This document shows, in pieces, positions 32,422 to 42,260 of a DNA stretch of 64,000 nt (position 1 is the stretch's first letter; every line of letters starts with the position of its first letter). A program made the translations under genes and the position numbers. Source of the stretch: Euglena gracilis. Its lineage: Eukaryota; Euglenida; Euglenophyceae; Euglenales. The DNA is taken from the NCBI GenBank assembly GCA_039621445.1, contig CP154956.1, forward strand, positions 6,508,170-6,572,169, written 5' to 3'. The notes under the pieces are model-generated. The model was not told the origin of the DNA and did no database searches. It worked only from the letters and a program-made list of their open reading frames with translations.

Positions 32422-34037
32422 CGGCTAGTGGAGCCAAAATGGAAGGGAGGGAACGTCAGGCAACACTGGGCCTGGTCCTCCGGCGGGAGGGGGGCCTGGG
32501 TCAGGGGGAAGGGGCCCTGTGGACGGCCCCAGCCTCCTTCTATGAGGCAGACATCCACGTGGAGGCCATCATTGGCTTTCCGTGGCTGGAGGAAAACCAG
32601 CTCGGGGTGTTTCCACATCTCCGAGCCTTGGCATTGAGGGGAGAGCAGGTGGTCCTCCTTCGGGGACATGATGCGGAGGGTGAGCAAGTTCAGCCAGCAG
32701 CCCACAAAAAGGCACAAAAGCGAGTGAGATACCTGAAAATGGTGGAAAAAGTCAGAGCACTGCGGCATGCTTTGCCAGAGACAGCCCTGGGGGAGGACAC
32801 CGAGGAGCCTGAGTGGGAGGAAAACCCCCTGCACGAGGATGAGGCGACCCAGGAGACAGTGGCCAAGGAACTCCTGCGGGCAGCCCGGGAGGTCGAAGCA
32901 CGGGCAGCCCAAGGGGTCATCCTTGTTCCCGAAGGGGAACAGGTGACCAGCCAGCGGGCTGAGGAGCTCCGGGCAGCCCTCCGGAGGGACTTCGAGGGGG
33001 AGGTTCTCCGAGACAGGATTTGGGGGGAAAGAATCGTTCGGGGGCCCCTGGGGGAAGGGAAAATCGAATTAAAACCGGGATCTGTGGCAAAGGAACAGAG
33101 GCCCATCCACCTGACGGGGGAGAGGCACAGGGCCTTGTGTGACCTAGTGGATGAGTGGGTTCGGGACAAGAAGGTGGAAGAGGGGGTGCCAAGTGCCTGG
33201 AGCAGCCCCACATTCGTGGTGGGCAAGAAACAGGGGAAGTGGCGTGGGGTTGTGGATTTACGGGCATTAAACGAGGCCACAGTGACGGATGCTTACCCCC
33301 TCCACAGGATTGAAGACATCCTGGTGAACCAGGGACGGAGGTACCTGTTCTCCGTCCTTGATCTCAAGGATGCCTTCCATCAGGTGCCCCTGCACGAAGA
33401 CTCACGCCCATACACCTGCTGCAGCACCCCCCGATGGTCCAAGCAGTGGTGTGTGATCCTGGTGGGCCTGAAAAATGGAGTGGCCATTTTTCAGCGGGTG
33501 ATCGACTACTCGCTGAGGGATGTGGCTGATGTCGCCCCATATGTTGACGACATCATCGTGGGGACCGAGTGGTGTGGCACGGAGGAAGCTACCCCGGAGG
33601 CACACGACCAGGACATAAGGCGAGTGTTGGGGGCACTGCGGGAACACCGCCTGGTCGTGGACAAAAACAAGTGCCGCTTCTTCGTAAGAGAAGTGGAGTT
33701 CTGTGGCCACATCCTGGGGGGAGGAAAACGGAGGCCAGCCCCGGGCAAACTCATGGCGCTGGAGAAGTGGGAGGAGCCCCGCACGATCACAGCCCTCAGG
33801 GGCTTTCTGGGCTTCATCAACTACTACTCCAGCTACGTGAAGGAGTATGCCCGGTATGCAGCCCCCCTGATGGAACTCCTGAAGGTGGGACGTGTTGAAG
33901 GGAAAAAAAGGCAGCAAAAAACCTGTGAAATTCGGCCAAGTGGAACGGCAGGCCTTCACCGCCCTGAAGCAGGAGCTCCTCCGGGGATTGGAGCTCCACA
34001 CCATCAACCCGGACCAGCCATTCATTCTCCGGGTTGA
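32370..34037 (+). CDS. E2 retropepsin end and reverse transcriptase
   Basis: After a frameshift near 32360 it resumes the protease (ADIHVEAIIGFPWLEENQL). A Glu-rich linker follows, then RT: GPLGEGKIELKPG, SSPTFVVGKKQGKWRGVVDL, SVLDLKDAFHQVPL (motif A), and YVDDIIVG, the catalytic box, intact at about 33541. The connection reads CGHILGGGKRRPAPGKL and LRGFLGFINYYSSYV. It loses frame near 33900 at an A-run (GGGAAAAAAAGG), after which RNase H continues in the next frame. Confidence 0.9.
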   Translation: MLPSTYLLPAPKALSLVTASGAKMEGRERQATLGLVLRREGGLGQGEGALWTAPASFYEADIHVEAIIGFPWLEENQLGVFPHLRALALRGEQVVLLRGHDAEGEQVQPAAHKKAQKRVRYLKMVEKVRALRHALPETALGEDTEEPEWEENPLHEDEATQETVAKELLRAAREVEARAAQGVILVPEGEQVTSQRAEELRAALRRDFEGEVLRDRIWGERIVRGPLGEGKIELKPGSVAKEQRPIHLTGERHRALCDLVDEWVRDKKVEEGVPSAWSSPTFVVGKKQGKWRGVVDLRALNEATVTDAYPLHRIEDILVNQGRRYLFSVLDLKDAFHQVPLHEDSRPYTCCSTPRWSKQWCVILVGLKNGVAIFQRVIDYSLRDVADVAPYVDDIIVGTEWCGTEEATPEAHDQDIRRVLGALREHRLVVDKNKCRFFVREVEFCGHILGGGKRRPAPGKLMALEKWEEPRTITALRGFLGFINYYSSYVKEYARYAAPLMELLKVGRVEGKKRQQKTCEIRPSGTAGLHRPEAGAPPGIGAPHHQPGPAIHSPG

Positions 34038-34437
34038 CGCGAGCGACAAGGCGGTGGGGGCAGCCCTTGAACAGTTTTTGGAGCCAACAGAGGGGATGCC
34101 CACAGCCGTGGAGGCCTCCACACGGAAAACCGTGCCTGTGGCCTTCTGCTCCAGGAAGCTCGCGGCTGGGCAGGCGAAGAGCTGGTCGCCGCGAGAGAAG
34201 GAGACTTACGCCATCATCCTGGCCCTCCAAAAATGGGCCTCCTACGTCGGCCTGCAGCCGGTGTTGGTCCTCACGGACCACAAGTCCCTGGAGGTCTGGG
34301 CAAAGGAAACCCTTGACACGCCCAGCGGACCTGCGGGAAGGCGGGGACGCTGGCATGAAATGTTCTCCCGGTTTGACCTTCACGTGGTCTACATCCCGGG
34401 AAAGGAAAACGTGATGGGGGATGCCCTTAGCAGGTGA
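33892..34437 (+). CDS. E2 RNase H
   Basis: All four acidic residues are visible: Asp in ILRVDASDKAVGAALEQF, Glu in REKETYAIILALQKW, Asp in VLVLTDHKSLEVW, and Asp in NVMGDALSR. It ends at TGA 34435, where E4 reads TGG (Trp) in an otherwise matching ALSR-x-AYPAS, so the stop is probably a point mutation and the polyprotein once continued. Confidence 0.9.
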   Translation: MLKGKKGSKKPVKFGQVERQAFTALKQELLRGLELHTINPDQPFILRVDASDKAVGAALEQFLEPTEGMPTAVEASTRKTVPVAFCSRKLAAGQAKSWSPREKETYAIILALQKWASYVGLQPVLVLTDHKSLEVWAKETLDTPSGPAGRRGRWHEMFSRFDLHVVYIPGKENVMGDALSR

Positions 34438-34439
34438 GC

Positions 34440-35738
34440 ATATCCTGCCTCCAAGGCATTTGCCGACATCAGCCTCCACGGGAGCGAGGAGGATGATGAG
34501 GCAATGAGGGCCATGATCGAAGAAGAACGGAGGGAAGAGCGAGAATGCGGGACACCGCACGGGGGGGAGAAACTCCACATTGCGGTAACAACACGCAGTG
34601 GGAGAGACACAGCAGCACAGCACAGACCTGGCCCCAGCCTCACAGAGGGGGAGGGGGCTAAGGATTCAGTGCCAGGGGGCCCTGGCCCTGACCCCACAGG
34701 GCGGGAGGGGCCTGTAGACGCCCCCTCGGGAGATTCGTGTCCCATCCTCATGGGAGGGGAGGGACCTGGGGTATCTGGGTTGGACACGCGGGAGACACGA
34801 GGTTCCCCACGTGCCCATCTTTTCGTGAATGAATTCGGGACTGAACAGCCGGCAAGAAGGGGGGGACCTGAGGAATACCAACCGGGGCGAAGAGTTCTGA
34901 GTGAGGACCTGCAGCTGACCCCCCCATCGATGATCCCCACCGGGGGGATCTCGGGGAACCTGTGGGGGAACCAATTTCACTTTCTCCAGACACGGGGGTG
35001 CACACCCAGGAGGAGGTGGAGGAGGATCCCTCCATCCCAGTGATGGACAGGGATTGGTCACGGGCATATGAAAATTGCCCTGTGTGGGGGCCTGTTTATG
35101 CAACTGTGCAGGCCCCTGCAGGAGAGTGGCCTGAGGGAGTCCGTCTGTACGAGGACAAAACGTACACGGACGGGCTCCTCTGTGTACCCACCAGCCTGAT
35201 GGGGCTCGTGGTCCGGGCCCACCACGGGGACGCGGGCCACCCAGGAGCCTCCAGGCTCTGGCACCAGATGGGGCGGTGGTACAGGTTCGCTGATCCAAGA
35301 GGGGCTGAGAAAATCACCCAAGGCATCCAGCGGCAATGTGAGATCTGCCAAGCCTGTGACCCCTCTCGAGCACCTTTCAAGTGTGCTCTCGAAGCCACCC
35401 CTGTGCCACCGTTCCTCATGGACAGTGTGGCAGCGGACCTGTTCGACATGCCTGAGGTGACCCACGAGGGCCAGGTGTATAATTACCTGGCCCTGTGCGT
35501 GGACCGTGAGAGTGGGTGGACAGTGGCCACCCCCCACCACTATAAGGGCCTGACAGCTGAGGTGGTGGCCAAGGCCATGTTCCGCCACTGGGACATGTTC
35601 GGGGTGCCCTCTGTGGTGACCTCGGACCGCCATGGGGGTGAGGCGTGCCTACGGGCGGGCCTACCACCACCAGGCCAACGGTCGGGCAGAGGTGGCAGGC
35701 CAACGGGTGATGAACACTCTGTCCAACCTCATCGCTGA
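34440..35738 (+). CDS. E2 linker and integrase N-terminal part
   Basis: The region opens with AYPASKAFADI and an acidic/Pro-rich spacer. In another frame comes the integrase zinc finger (HHGDAGH ... CEICQAC) and core (SVAADLFDMPEV with the first Asp, VVTSDR with the second). Directly after TSDR the alignment with E4 shows a deletion of about 16 residues (GPHFVGAW... in E4) plus a frame change, which breaks the active site. The remaining core is in the next entry. Confidence 0.8.
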
Positions 35739-35952
35739 CCTGTCGGAGAAGGAGGCCTCATGGCTGGTTCTGTTACCCAAGGCCCTCCGGCACTTGCACG
35801 ATGTGCCAGGGGAGTCCGGCTTGTCGCCCTACGAGGTGGTCTTCGGGCGGCACCGGCCACTCCAAGGCCTGCCCCACCAGCCCGCACGAGAGGCCGAGGA
35901 GGCAGCCGACTTCATGGCACGGATGCGGGTTATGGACGAGAAGGTGGCCTGA
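35632..35952 (+). CDS. E2 integrase core, after the deletion
   Basis: Resumes with GVRRAYGRAYHHQANGRAEV, holding the catalytic Glu. Core helices follow (LVLLPKALRHLHDVPGESGL) and then SPYEVVFGRHRPL. The in-frame TGA at 35950 separates it from the C-terminal part. E4 has Lys/Arg-rich sequence at the same place, so CGA to TGA is a likely cause. Confidence 0.8.
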   Translation: MGVRRAYGRAYHHQANGRAEVAGQRVMNTLSNLIADLSEKEASWLVLLPKALRHLHDVPGESGLSPYEVVFGRHRPLQGLPHQPAREAEEAADFMARMRVMDEKVA

Positions 35953-36603
35953 ACCTTGAATGCCTTGCACACCAAATGGTGGGCTTCCATCAACGCCAAA
36001 AGAAGGGACCCACCTCCCCTGGAGGTCGGTGCCAAGGTGTGGTACCGTCCCGAGACACAGCCGGGCACAGACAAGTTGGCCACCAAGTGGAAAAGGGGGA
36101 CTGTGGTGGCCCGCCGGGGTCGCCACTCATATGTGGTGGAGCTGGCCCCGGGGGCCCGCCAAGAGACACACCGGAGCCAACTCAAGCTCCACACGGAGGA
36201 TGAGTTCTCCACCGAGCCCCTCCCACTCTTTTACTTCAACGACAAGGCGGCCCACCTGGAGGTGGGCCCAGATGAGTGGGTGGTGGAGGAGATCGTGGGC
36301 AGCCGGAACCACCCGGAAACGGGGGTCCCGGAATTTCAGGTGAGGTGGAAAAATTGGGATCCGACGGATCTCCAATGGCTGCATTGGTCGGATTTCTTCC
36401 CCTCTTACAACGAGGATGTGGTGGATTATTGTGCAGCCAGGGGGATTCCGTTGGAGGTGGTGGGACTTCTCCACCCCGGGAAGAGGGGGGGGGTGGGGAC
36501 GGGGTCAATAAGGGTGGGGGTAGGAGGTGAAGGCGAGGGGACGGCGGGTGTGGGGATTGTGGTGGTGGCGGAGCACACGCACATCCTTCGCTCTTGTGCG
36601 TAG
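35953..36603 (+). CDS. E2 integrase C-terminus and chromodomain
   Basis: Same frame as the preceding core, after the TGA. It contains VGAKVWYRPET and KWKRGTVVARRGRHSYVVEL (the position of the GPY/F module, with the GPY residues changed), then a chromodomain: EWVVEEIVGSRNHPETG, FQVRWKNWDPTDLQWLHWSDF. A Gly-rich tail ends at 36603 (TAG). Confidence 0.85.
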   Translation, partial: TLNALHTKWWASINAKRRDPPPLEVGAKVWYRPETQPGTDKLATKWKRGTVVARRGRHSYVVELAPGARQETHRSQLKLHTEDEFSTEPLPLFYFNDKAAHLEVGPDEWVVEEIVGSRNHPETGVPEFQVRWKNWDPTDLQWLHWSDFFPSYNEDVVDYCAARGIPLEVVGLLHPGKRGGVGTGSIRVGVGGEGEGTAGVGIVVVAEHTHILRSCA

Positions 36604-37129
36604 GATGCAGCGCTACGTGACCCGTCGCCCCTACGTCCCTGTACCTCTTCCCGTCGTCCCCCCGCCACCATCGGCCGCCGAGGCGGAGGCCGCCCTCCTC
36701 ACCCTCTTGCCCGCCCCCAACCGCCCCCGCCTGGAAACCCCCGCGGAACCTCCCCAGCCGGCCGACTCCCCCCGACCACCGTCCCCCACACGCCCGGAGG
36801 ACCTCCGCTCCCTGCTGGCCTACCTCGAGGGGCTGGCGGCGGAGGTGGAGCACCTCCGGAGCGTGGTGGGGCGGTTGGTTGGCGAGGGAGCGCCGCAGCG
36901 TGTGGATGCGGAGGTGCAGGCGGAGGCGCCAGCCGAAGGGGACGACCAGGGGAGCGAGGAGGAGGCAAGCGAGACGGGGTCGTTGGACCTCCTCGCCGCG
37001 GCTGCCACGGCCTGGGACCCCGAGGCCGAGGACGCCGAAGGGGACCAGGTCGGGGAGCCCGGCGGGGTGCTCCAACTGCTCCTCGCGGAGTTCGAGCCCT
37101 TGTGGCCCGGCTCCGATGAGGACTCCTAA
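36604..37129 (+). CDS. E2 extra 3' ORF, unknown function
   Basis: ATG 36604 sits directly after the chromodomain stop. The 175 codons comprise a basic/Pro-rich N-terminus (RYVTRRPYVPVPLPVVPPPP), a short leucine-rich coiled coil (LRSLLAYLEGLAAEVEHLRS), and an acidic C-terminus ending FEPLWPGSDEDS and TAA. I recognise no family. E1 also has an ORF after its chromodomain, but the two do not look alike. Confidence 0.55.
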
Positions 37130-38651
37130 GCCCCCCCCCCCCCCCGCCGACCGAGACGTAGCCTGGGCCGGCTTACCTGTGGGGGCTAGCCCACCGGGGG
37201 GGGGGGGGCAGAAAATTGGGTTGGTGCGGAAAACCTTGGAGGGACCGAGATGATTTCTTTTGTTTGCTGTTGTTGTTTGTGTTTTGCAGGTTCAATCTCA
37301 ATTTCAATTTCAGCGACGTCAGCCCCACAGTGCCCCCTGGCTACGGGCGAGGAGGCCAGGAGGGCGACGGGTGGGGCGAGGAGGCCACAAGAGCGCACGG
37401 GGGGGGGTCCCAAGGGTTGAGGGGGCCCACAGCCCCCAAGGCTGGCCTCGCCCACCACCCGCGGCCCACATAGCGCCCCGGGGGGCAAGCGCCCCATGAG
37501 ACGAGGCGCCCCACGCGCCGCACGTGCACCACACTGCACGGTGCGGCGCCCGAGGGGCCCACAGGGGGTCCACGGACGCCTGCGGGCCCGAGGGCCCACA
37601 GGGCCACGGAGGCCCAACGGGTGCCTCGAGCCCCCGGGTGTGCATTTCTTTTTGAGCCCTTCAAGTGTTCGGTCGATCTCCATTTCTTTTTCGTGTTGCG
37701 TTGTTGTTAGGCGTTGGAGTTGCCGTGGCCAAGATGGCTCCGGGGGGGGGGGGCACCTGTCCATTTTGTTCAATTTTTGATGGTTGGCCACACCTCTTCG
37801 GCCCACCGCGCCGAAGGAGGGGGGGGGCGCCTGCCAATTTTTGACCGATTTTTTTTGCGGTCGTTCACACCCCTCCTCGGCGCACCATGCCGGGAAGGGG
37901 GGGGGGGGCGCCTGCCGATTTTCAACCTTTTTTTAAAATAGAAAATAAACCCCGTCGGCCAATTTTGGAAGTTGACCGCGCCGGGGGGGGGGGCAAGCGC
38001 CAACCCCCCTCCACACCGGAGAGAGCGGGAGGGTGGGGGCAGCCCCCCCTCTCAAGAGGACGGGCCCCGGCCAAGGCGGCCCAGCCCACAACGCGGGGGG
38101 CGGGGGGCAGCCCCGACCCAACGAAGGGGCCCACCCAAGGCGCCTCCCCGGCGCCCCTCGCCTGGCACGCACCCCTGCCAAGCCCCGGGGGCCTTTGGCC
38201 CCGGGATACCGGGAAAGGCGGGGCGGTACCCAGCAAGGCCAGTTGGGGTCGCAGATTTCCCAAATCCCAAAAGCAGGACCTTCCCACCCCGGGCCAACCG
38301 GGGCCTGGGGGGGGGAATCACAACTACACATTGGCATCGACTGTTTCGGTGGGGGGGCAGTCCGCCCCTACCCATGGGCCAAGAAGGCTCACGGGACCGG
38401 AGGGGGAGCGGAGGGGCCCCAAGCGGTGCCTCCCCGGGTCACGAGCCCGGAGGCGCCCGTCCCCCTTCTCGCCCCTCCCTTGTACCCATTCCCCGACAGC
38501 ACGCGCCACACACGGCACGTGGCGCCACCGCTTGTGCGTTTCAACAAGAAAAAAACACAAATTTTTTCAGAGGCGGGAAAGCAAAAGGGAGGGGGGGGCG
38601 GCACCTCGGACCGGCAAAGGAGTCGAAATTAAATTGCAGGGCAATTTTTTT
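37130..38651 (+). other. E2 untranslated 3' region
   Basis: About 1.5 kb of GC-rich, homopolymer-laden DNA without a supported gene. A unit containing GGGGGCGCCTGCC followed by an AATTTTTGACC/GATTTTCAACC block occurs twice (about 37820-37945). Long open frames in it are compositional. Confidence 0.55.
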
Positions 38652-38662
38652 GTGGAGGGGAG
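38652..38662 (+). promoter_or_regulatory. E2 polypurine tract
   Basis: GTGGAGGGGAG immediately precedes the TG of the 3' LTR, the expected place for the plus-strand primer. Confidence 0.7.
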
Positions 38663-39313
38663 TGTGCGCGGTCCGAGGGTGCCCGCCCCAAGGAGGGGTC
38701 CCAACGGGGCCCAAAGGGGCCACGAAGGGCCGCGAGGGGGCTCCAAGGCCCCCAAGGGCCTTTTGAGGCCCCACTGGCCCCCAAGGGGGCCCCACAGCCC
38801 ATTTTGGGCAAGCCAAGGGAAGGTAAAGGAGGGGGCAGGTTGAGGGGGCCAACAGGCAACCCACAAGGGGATGCGCAAGCCCTGCTGAGCTTTGCGCAAG
38901 CGTGCGCACCCCCTTGGTGGGCGCTCAGATGGCGCAATTCATTAAGAATTGCGCAAAGTATACCAAGTACCCCCCCCCAGCTGTAGCCCCCCTCCAATTG
39001 TACCTTTTCTGTGCAGGGCTCTGTTCACATACTGTTCTTTGTTTGGCATTCAGTTGTGTTTTTGCATTTGGCAATCAACAAACAATCAACCAAGTCATTG
39101 ACCAGATTATTCATTCAAGTTCAGTTGAGTGGACCCCAAAAGTATGTATTTTTCCAATTCTACAGCTTCACCTACATCGACACCAACCCCTACCGCACTT
39201 TTTCACCAAGGGGAAAATCCCGTGGGCCCGACGGGCTCAAATTTAAATGATCCTACGCGGGTTGCGCCGCCAGGGGTCCCTTCGCAGGGACCTCAGGAGG
39301 GGCAACCCCTACA
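38663..39313 (+). repeat. E2 3' LTR
   Basis: Matches 25705-26352 with roughly 4% differences. It begins TGTGCGCGG and ends CCCCTACA, and is flanked on the right by ACTC. Confidence 0.93.
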
Positions 39314-39317
39314 ACTC
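39314..39317. repeat. Target-site duplication of E2, right copy (ACTC)
   Basis: Matches 25701-25704. Confidence 0.85.
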
Positions 39318-39893
39318 CAAAAGGCCCACCGGTGCTTCCACCGGGGTTCTTTTGGGTGCGAACAGAGCACAGAGCAAATACTCCTCACTTTGTTCATGGG
39401 TAACATGAGTAACCAAGTGTAAAGCGGTAAGGTGTTCATCCCCTCGCCGCACCAATGATGGGAGAACCGGGATGGAGGAAGGCATTTTGCCACCTACATC
39501 CCGCACAATCAATGACAATGATGATGAAGAGGGTTGATTACCCCCTTGCAACAATGAAGGCGTTTTGCCTTGTGACAATGACAATTGATGCAATGTGCCT
39601 TCTTGTTGCTTGGGGGGCCGGGAACTGGAACTTGTTTCCATCGAACCGTTCCAATCCCCGCCATCTTCTTCAAGATTGGTCAATGAACTCATCAACAACC
39701 CATAATCAAACTTGCTGTTGGGGGTTGTGCTCTGCATCTTTTGAGAGGGGCAAAAAGGCAAAACCCAAAAATTCACACAACTAAAAAGTGAAACAGGGAC
39801 CAGAAAAGTTGTATCGGCGAGTACCGAACAGAGCCTTCTGAGACCTGTATCCTTGCTTAAAGGTTGGCTAGGGGCCAGGAACAGTACTTTCAC
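39314..39893 (-). CDS. E1 gag N-terminal part, separated by E2
   Basis: The minus-strand frame begins at ATG 39893 or, more likely, at 39737, and runs to the E2 right edge. It is Ser/Pro/Gln-rich and ends KRTPVEAPVGLLE. Leaving out E2 and one ACTC, the next codon is TGC and the frame continues as CKSVETPCFF on the far side (25704 downward). E3 has the comparable block ETPCFIQPP at about 40790. So this is the start of E1 gag, not an independent gene. Confidence 0.8.
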
Positions 39894-40280
39894 CGTGTTT
39901 CACGGCTCAGTACGATCCTAACCACCAGTCAACCACAGAGTTTCTCTGTGTGGAACGTCTGTGTAGGATCGTTGCCTAAACCTGCTACCAAGTGTACGTC
40001 CAAGGACTTCCCTTTGACCCCTTTCGCCCCGCAGAAGCCTGTTTCGCTTTCTCCTGGTGCGCACCTACTTAGGTGAGTAAAAATCCTTGGAGTAACAAAA
40101 CCCTTTTTCCCAATTCCCCTATGCTAAGGCAGAGCACAAGACAAGTCGCTGTGTAAGGATTTTCCTTCACAGTCGTGTTCAGTCTTTTCAGGGGATTATC
40201 CTCTTACTTCAAAACAGTCAGAATGTGAAGAATAGAATACCACCTGTGAGGAAAAGAGGTCACGCGAGCACGTGTGATAC
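39894..40280. other. Short spacer between head-to-head E1 and E3
   Basis: Only about 390 bp separate the divergent gag frames of E1 (minus) and E3 (plus). It should hold leader sequence of both elements; I could not delimit an LTR or a primer-binding site for either. Confidence 0.45.
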
Positions 40281-40970
40281 GTGTCGCTAATTCCCATGGG
40301 ATCTGCCACGATCGTCAGGCTGTGTTCACCACAGCCGTCAGATTGTGACGAATCCAGACTCCGTAGGTTTCCTACAGAGCTGGGATCGTGCCTGGAACAC
40401 AACACATTCAGCTCTATCGAGGATTCCCCCATCCAAGGTGTGCCACACCACATGGTTCCCTTCCCTAGCTCTATTGAGCAACCCCCCACTCTGTTTTCGA
40501 GCTCTATTGAGCATCCCCTCACCCAAACCACAAGCTCCAGTGAGCAACCCCCCACCCATTTCTCCAGCTCTATCGAGCATTCCCCCGCCTAATGGGCTCC
40601 GCTACACCCATCGCTGTCTAGCTCTATCGAGCAGCATATAGACCAACGGCCACAACCCCTCTTGTTGGAAAGACAATCGGCTGACAGTTTTCCCCCCCAG
40701 CGAGATCTCGCACTAATCCCGATACGCACATTTGATTCTGAGGCGGTTGCGCCGCATCAACTTTTTGTTGAGGGTTGGTTAGAAACACCCTGTTTTATCC
40801 AACCTCCCCATGCGCTCACAGATCCAAGTCCTATAGGACAATTGCAAGCACCACCCGATACAGGTTCTTTTCTTGCATTGCCTGGTATGGATTTGGCAAA
40901 TTTGCGCCAACGTTTTGAGACACCTTTGCAGCTTTGCAGGCACAAATGCCACAAAGTATCCAAAAAGTGA
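40281..40970 (+). CDS. E3 gag N-terminal part with SSIE repeats
   Basis: Ser/Pro-rich, with a repeated SSIE(Q/H/D)xP unit. An in-frame TAA lies at 40590, after which the frame continues (LSSSIEQHIDQRPQPLLLER) and reaches ETPCFIQPP, matching E1 ETPCFFHPP. The frame is lost near 40920. The start is uncertain. Confidence 0.6.
40410..40635 (+). repeat. Dispersed palindromic AGCTCTATYGAGCA repeat
   Basis: Six copies of AGCTCTAT(C/T)GAGCA or a close variant at about 40410, 40467, 40499, 40531, 40566 and 40619. Each has GCTC/GAGC arms. They encode the SSIE units of E3 gag. Confidence 0.8.
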
Positions 40971-42260
40971 GTGAGACATTGTGTGAAATACAATCCCACA
41001 ATGATGCGAATTTTTCCCACTTGCAACATAGTTTGCAGGCTTTGTCTGATCAACAAGAGCCAATAACGGCACTTTCTGAGCACAAAAACCCTGATATGGG
41101 AGCTTTTGTTATTTTGGAGCAGTTCACTGCATTCCAGGAAGCGCAACAGCGCACTATGCAACTGAGCCGTGAATCGGCAAGTTTTCACCATATGCACACC
41201 CAAACCTGATGAAGGCTTCGCTTCAAGCACTTATGTGCAGCAATTGGAGGAAAGACTTTCCCGGTTGGAGCGAAAATCATGTAGGTGTGGTGAAAATTCT
41301 GCTGATATAACACGTTTTTACGCCCATATCGCGAATATTGCAAGCAGGCAGGATGCTTACCACCAACGGTGGCAGAATAATTTTGTTGACAACCAAACCG
41401 CAATTGCGGAGTTGTAGAACCGCAATGCGGTACCATCATCACGTAATTTAGAATTTGAGCGATTTTCTGCAGATACGCGTGATGAAAATCACCAAGACAG
41501 GAAAAAATTTTGTGACAGTCCGATACGGACCGAGGAAACAGCGAATCAGCAAGTCACAAACTTGCAAAAATACTTCTCAGCGCTAACCGCGCAAGTTTCG
41601 GTGTTTTTGGAACAGCCAATGGCTGAAAACGTGCGGAATCCGCAAAAAACCCCTCCTTCCAAACCATCTCCACAACTGGAGTCTATTTCCGAAGCGGTGC
41701 ACACTCTAGCTATGCGACTACGGGAGTTGGAAAGTGGTTCTGTAAAAATTTCGCAAGGTTTCTGGTCTTTTTCTGACAAAATCCGTCTTCTGGACGATAT
41801 GCCCAAACACCGCACGCGTATTAAGCGTTTGCAGGAAGATATTGGTGCAGTCACCGATCATCTCAAAATTCTCGATGATTTGGAGAAAATTTTTCGTGAC
41901 TTTATAGAAAATTTGGATCAAGTACACGCACAATTGCGTTTTTTACAACAAAAACCCGATATGGGTGTTGTAGGCACACTTGCCACAGATTCCAGCTTCA
42001 AAAGCGCCAATAGCACACCTGTGGCAGAGCCTATTGGCCCGTTGCCACAAAATTATGATTCTGCTCATGCATTGGTTCCTCCCCCAGCCGTACCAGCCCC
42101 AATGGACCATTTCGTGGATGATGGGGTTGGTTTTCAAGAGAAAGCCAAGCAAAACCCTCAAAGAAATCGAAAAATTTGGGAATATGAACTTTGTCGCGGT
42201 ATGAGCCGCACTCCGGCACACGGTATTGACACTGAGATGCATCAGTATCACCATTCGTGA
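40934..42260 (+). CDS. E3 gag coiled-coil region
   Basis: Three overlapping frames joined by indels near 40920 and 41200: MPQSIQKVSETLCEIQ, YVQQLEERLSRLERKS and, after an in-frame TAG at 41415-41417 (AIAEL-stop-NRNA), LQKYFSALTAQVSVFLEQ. Then KRLQEDIGAVTDHLKILDDL. Strong heptads correspond to E1 gag's coil. It ends with RGMSRTPAHGI, matching E1 RGMSQHPTPGI. Confidence 0.75.

Larger units (their letters stand above)
25705..39313 (+). mobile_element. Complete Ty3/Gypsy element E2 carrying a C5 DNA methyltransferase
   Basis: 13.6 kb, bounded by 648- and 651-bp LTRs that begin TGTG and end TACA, with a primer-binding site next to the 5' LTR, a purine tract next to the 3' LTR and ACTC duplications. 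Internal order: coiled-coil gag part, PQG repeat, capsid-like part, two CCHC knuckles, methyltransferase-like domain, C5 methyltransferase, retropepsin, RT, RNase H, integrase, chromodomain, extra ORF. By eye the LTRs differ at about 28 sites (~4%), so the insertion is not brand new. It sits inside E1 gag in the opposite orientation. Confidence 0.93.

Noticed and set aside
37130-38660. Several long GC-rich ORFs
   Set aside because: Open in many frames because of C/G runs; no domain and no conserved motif.
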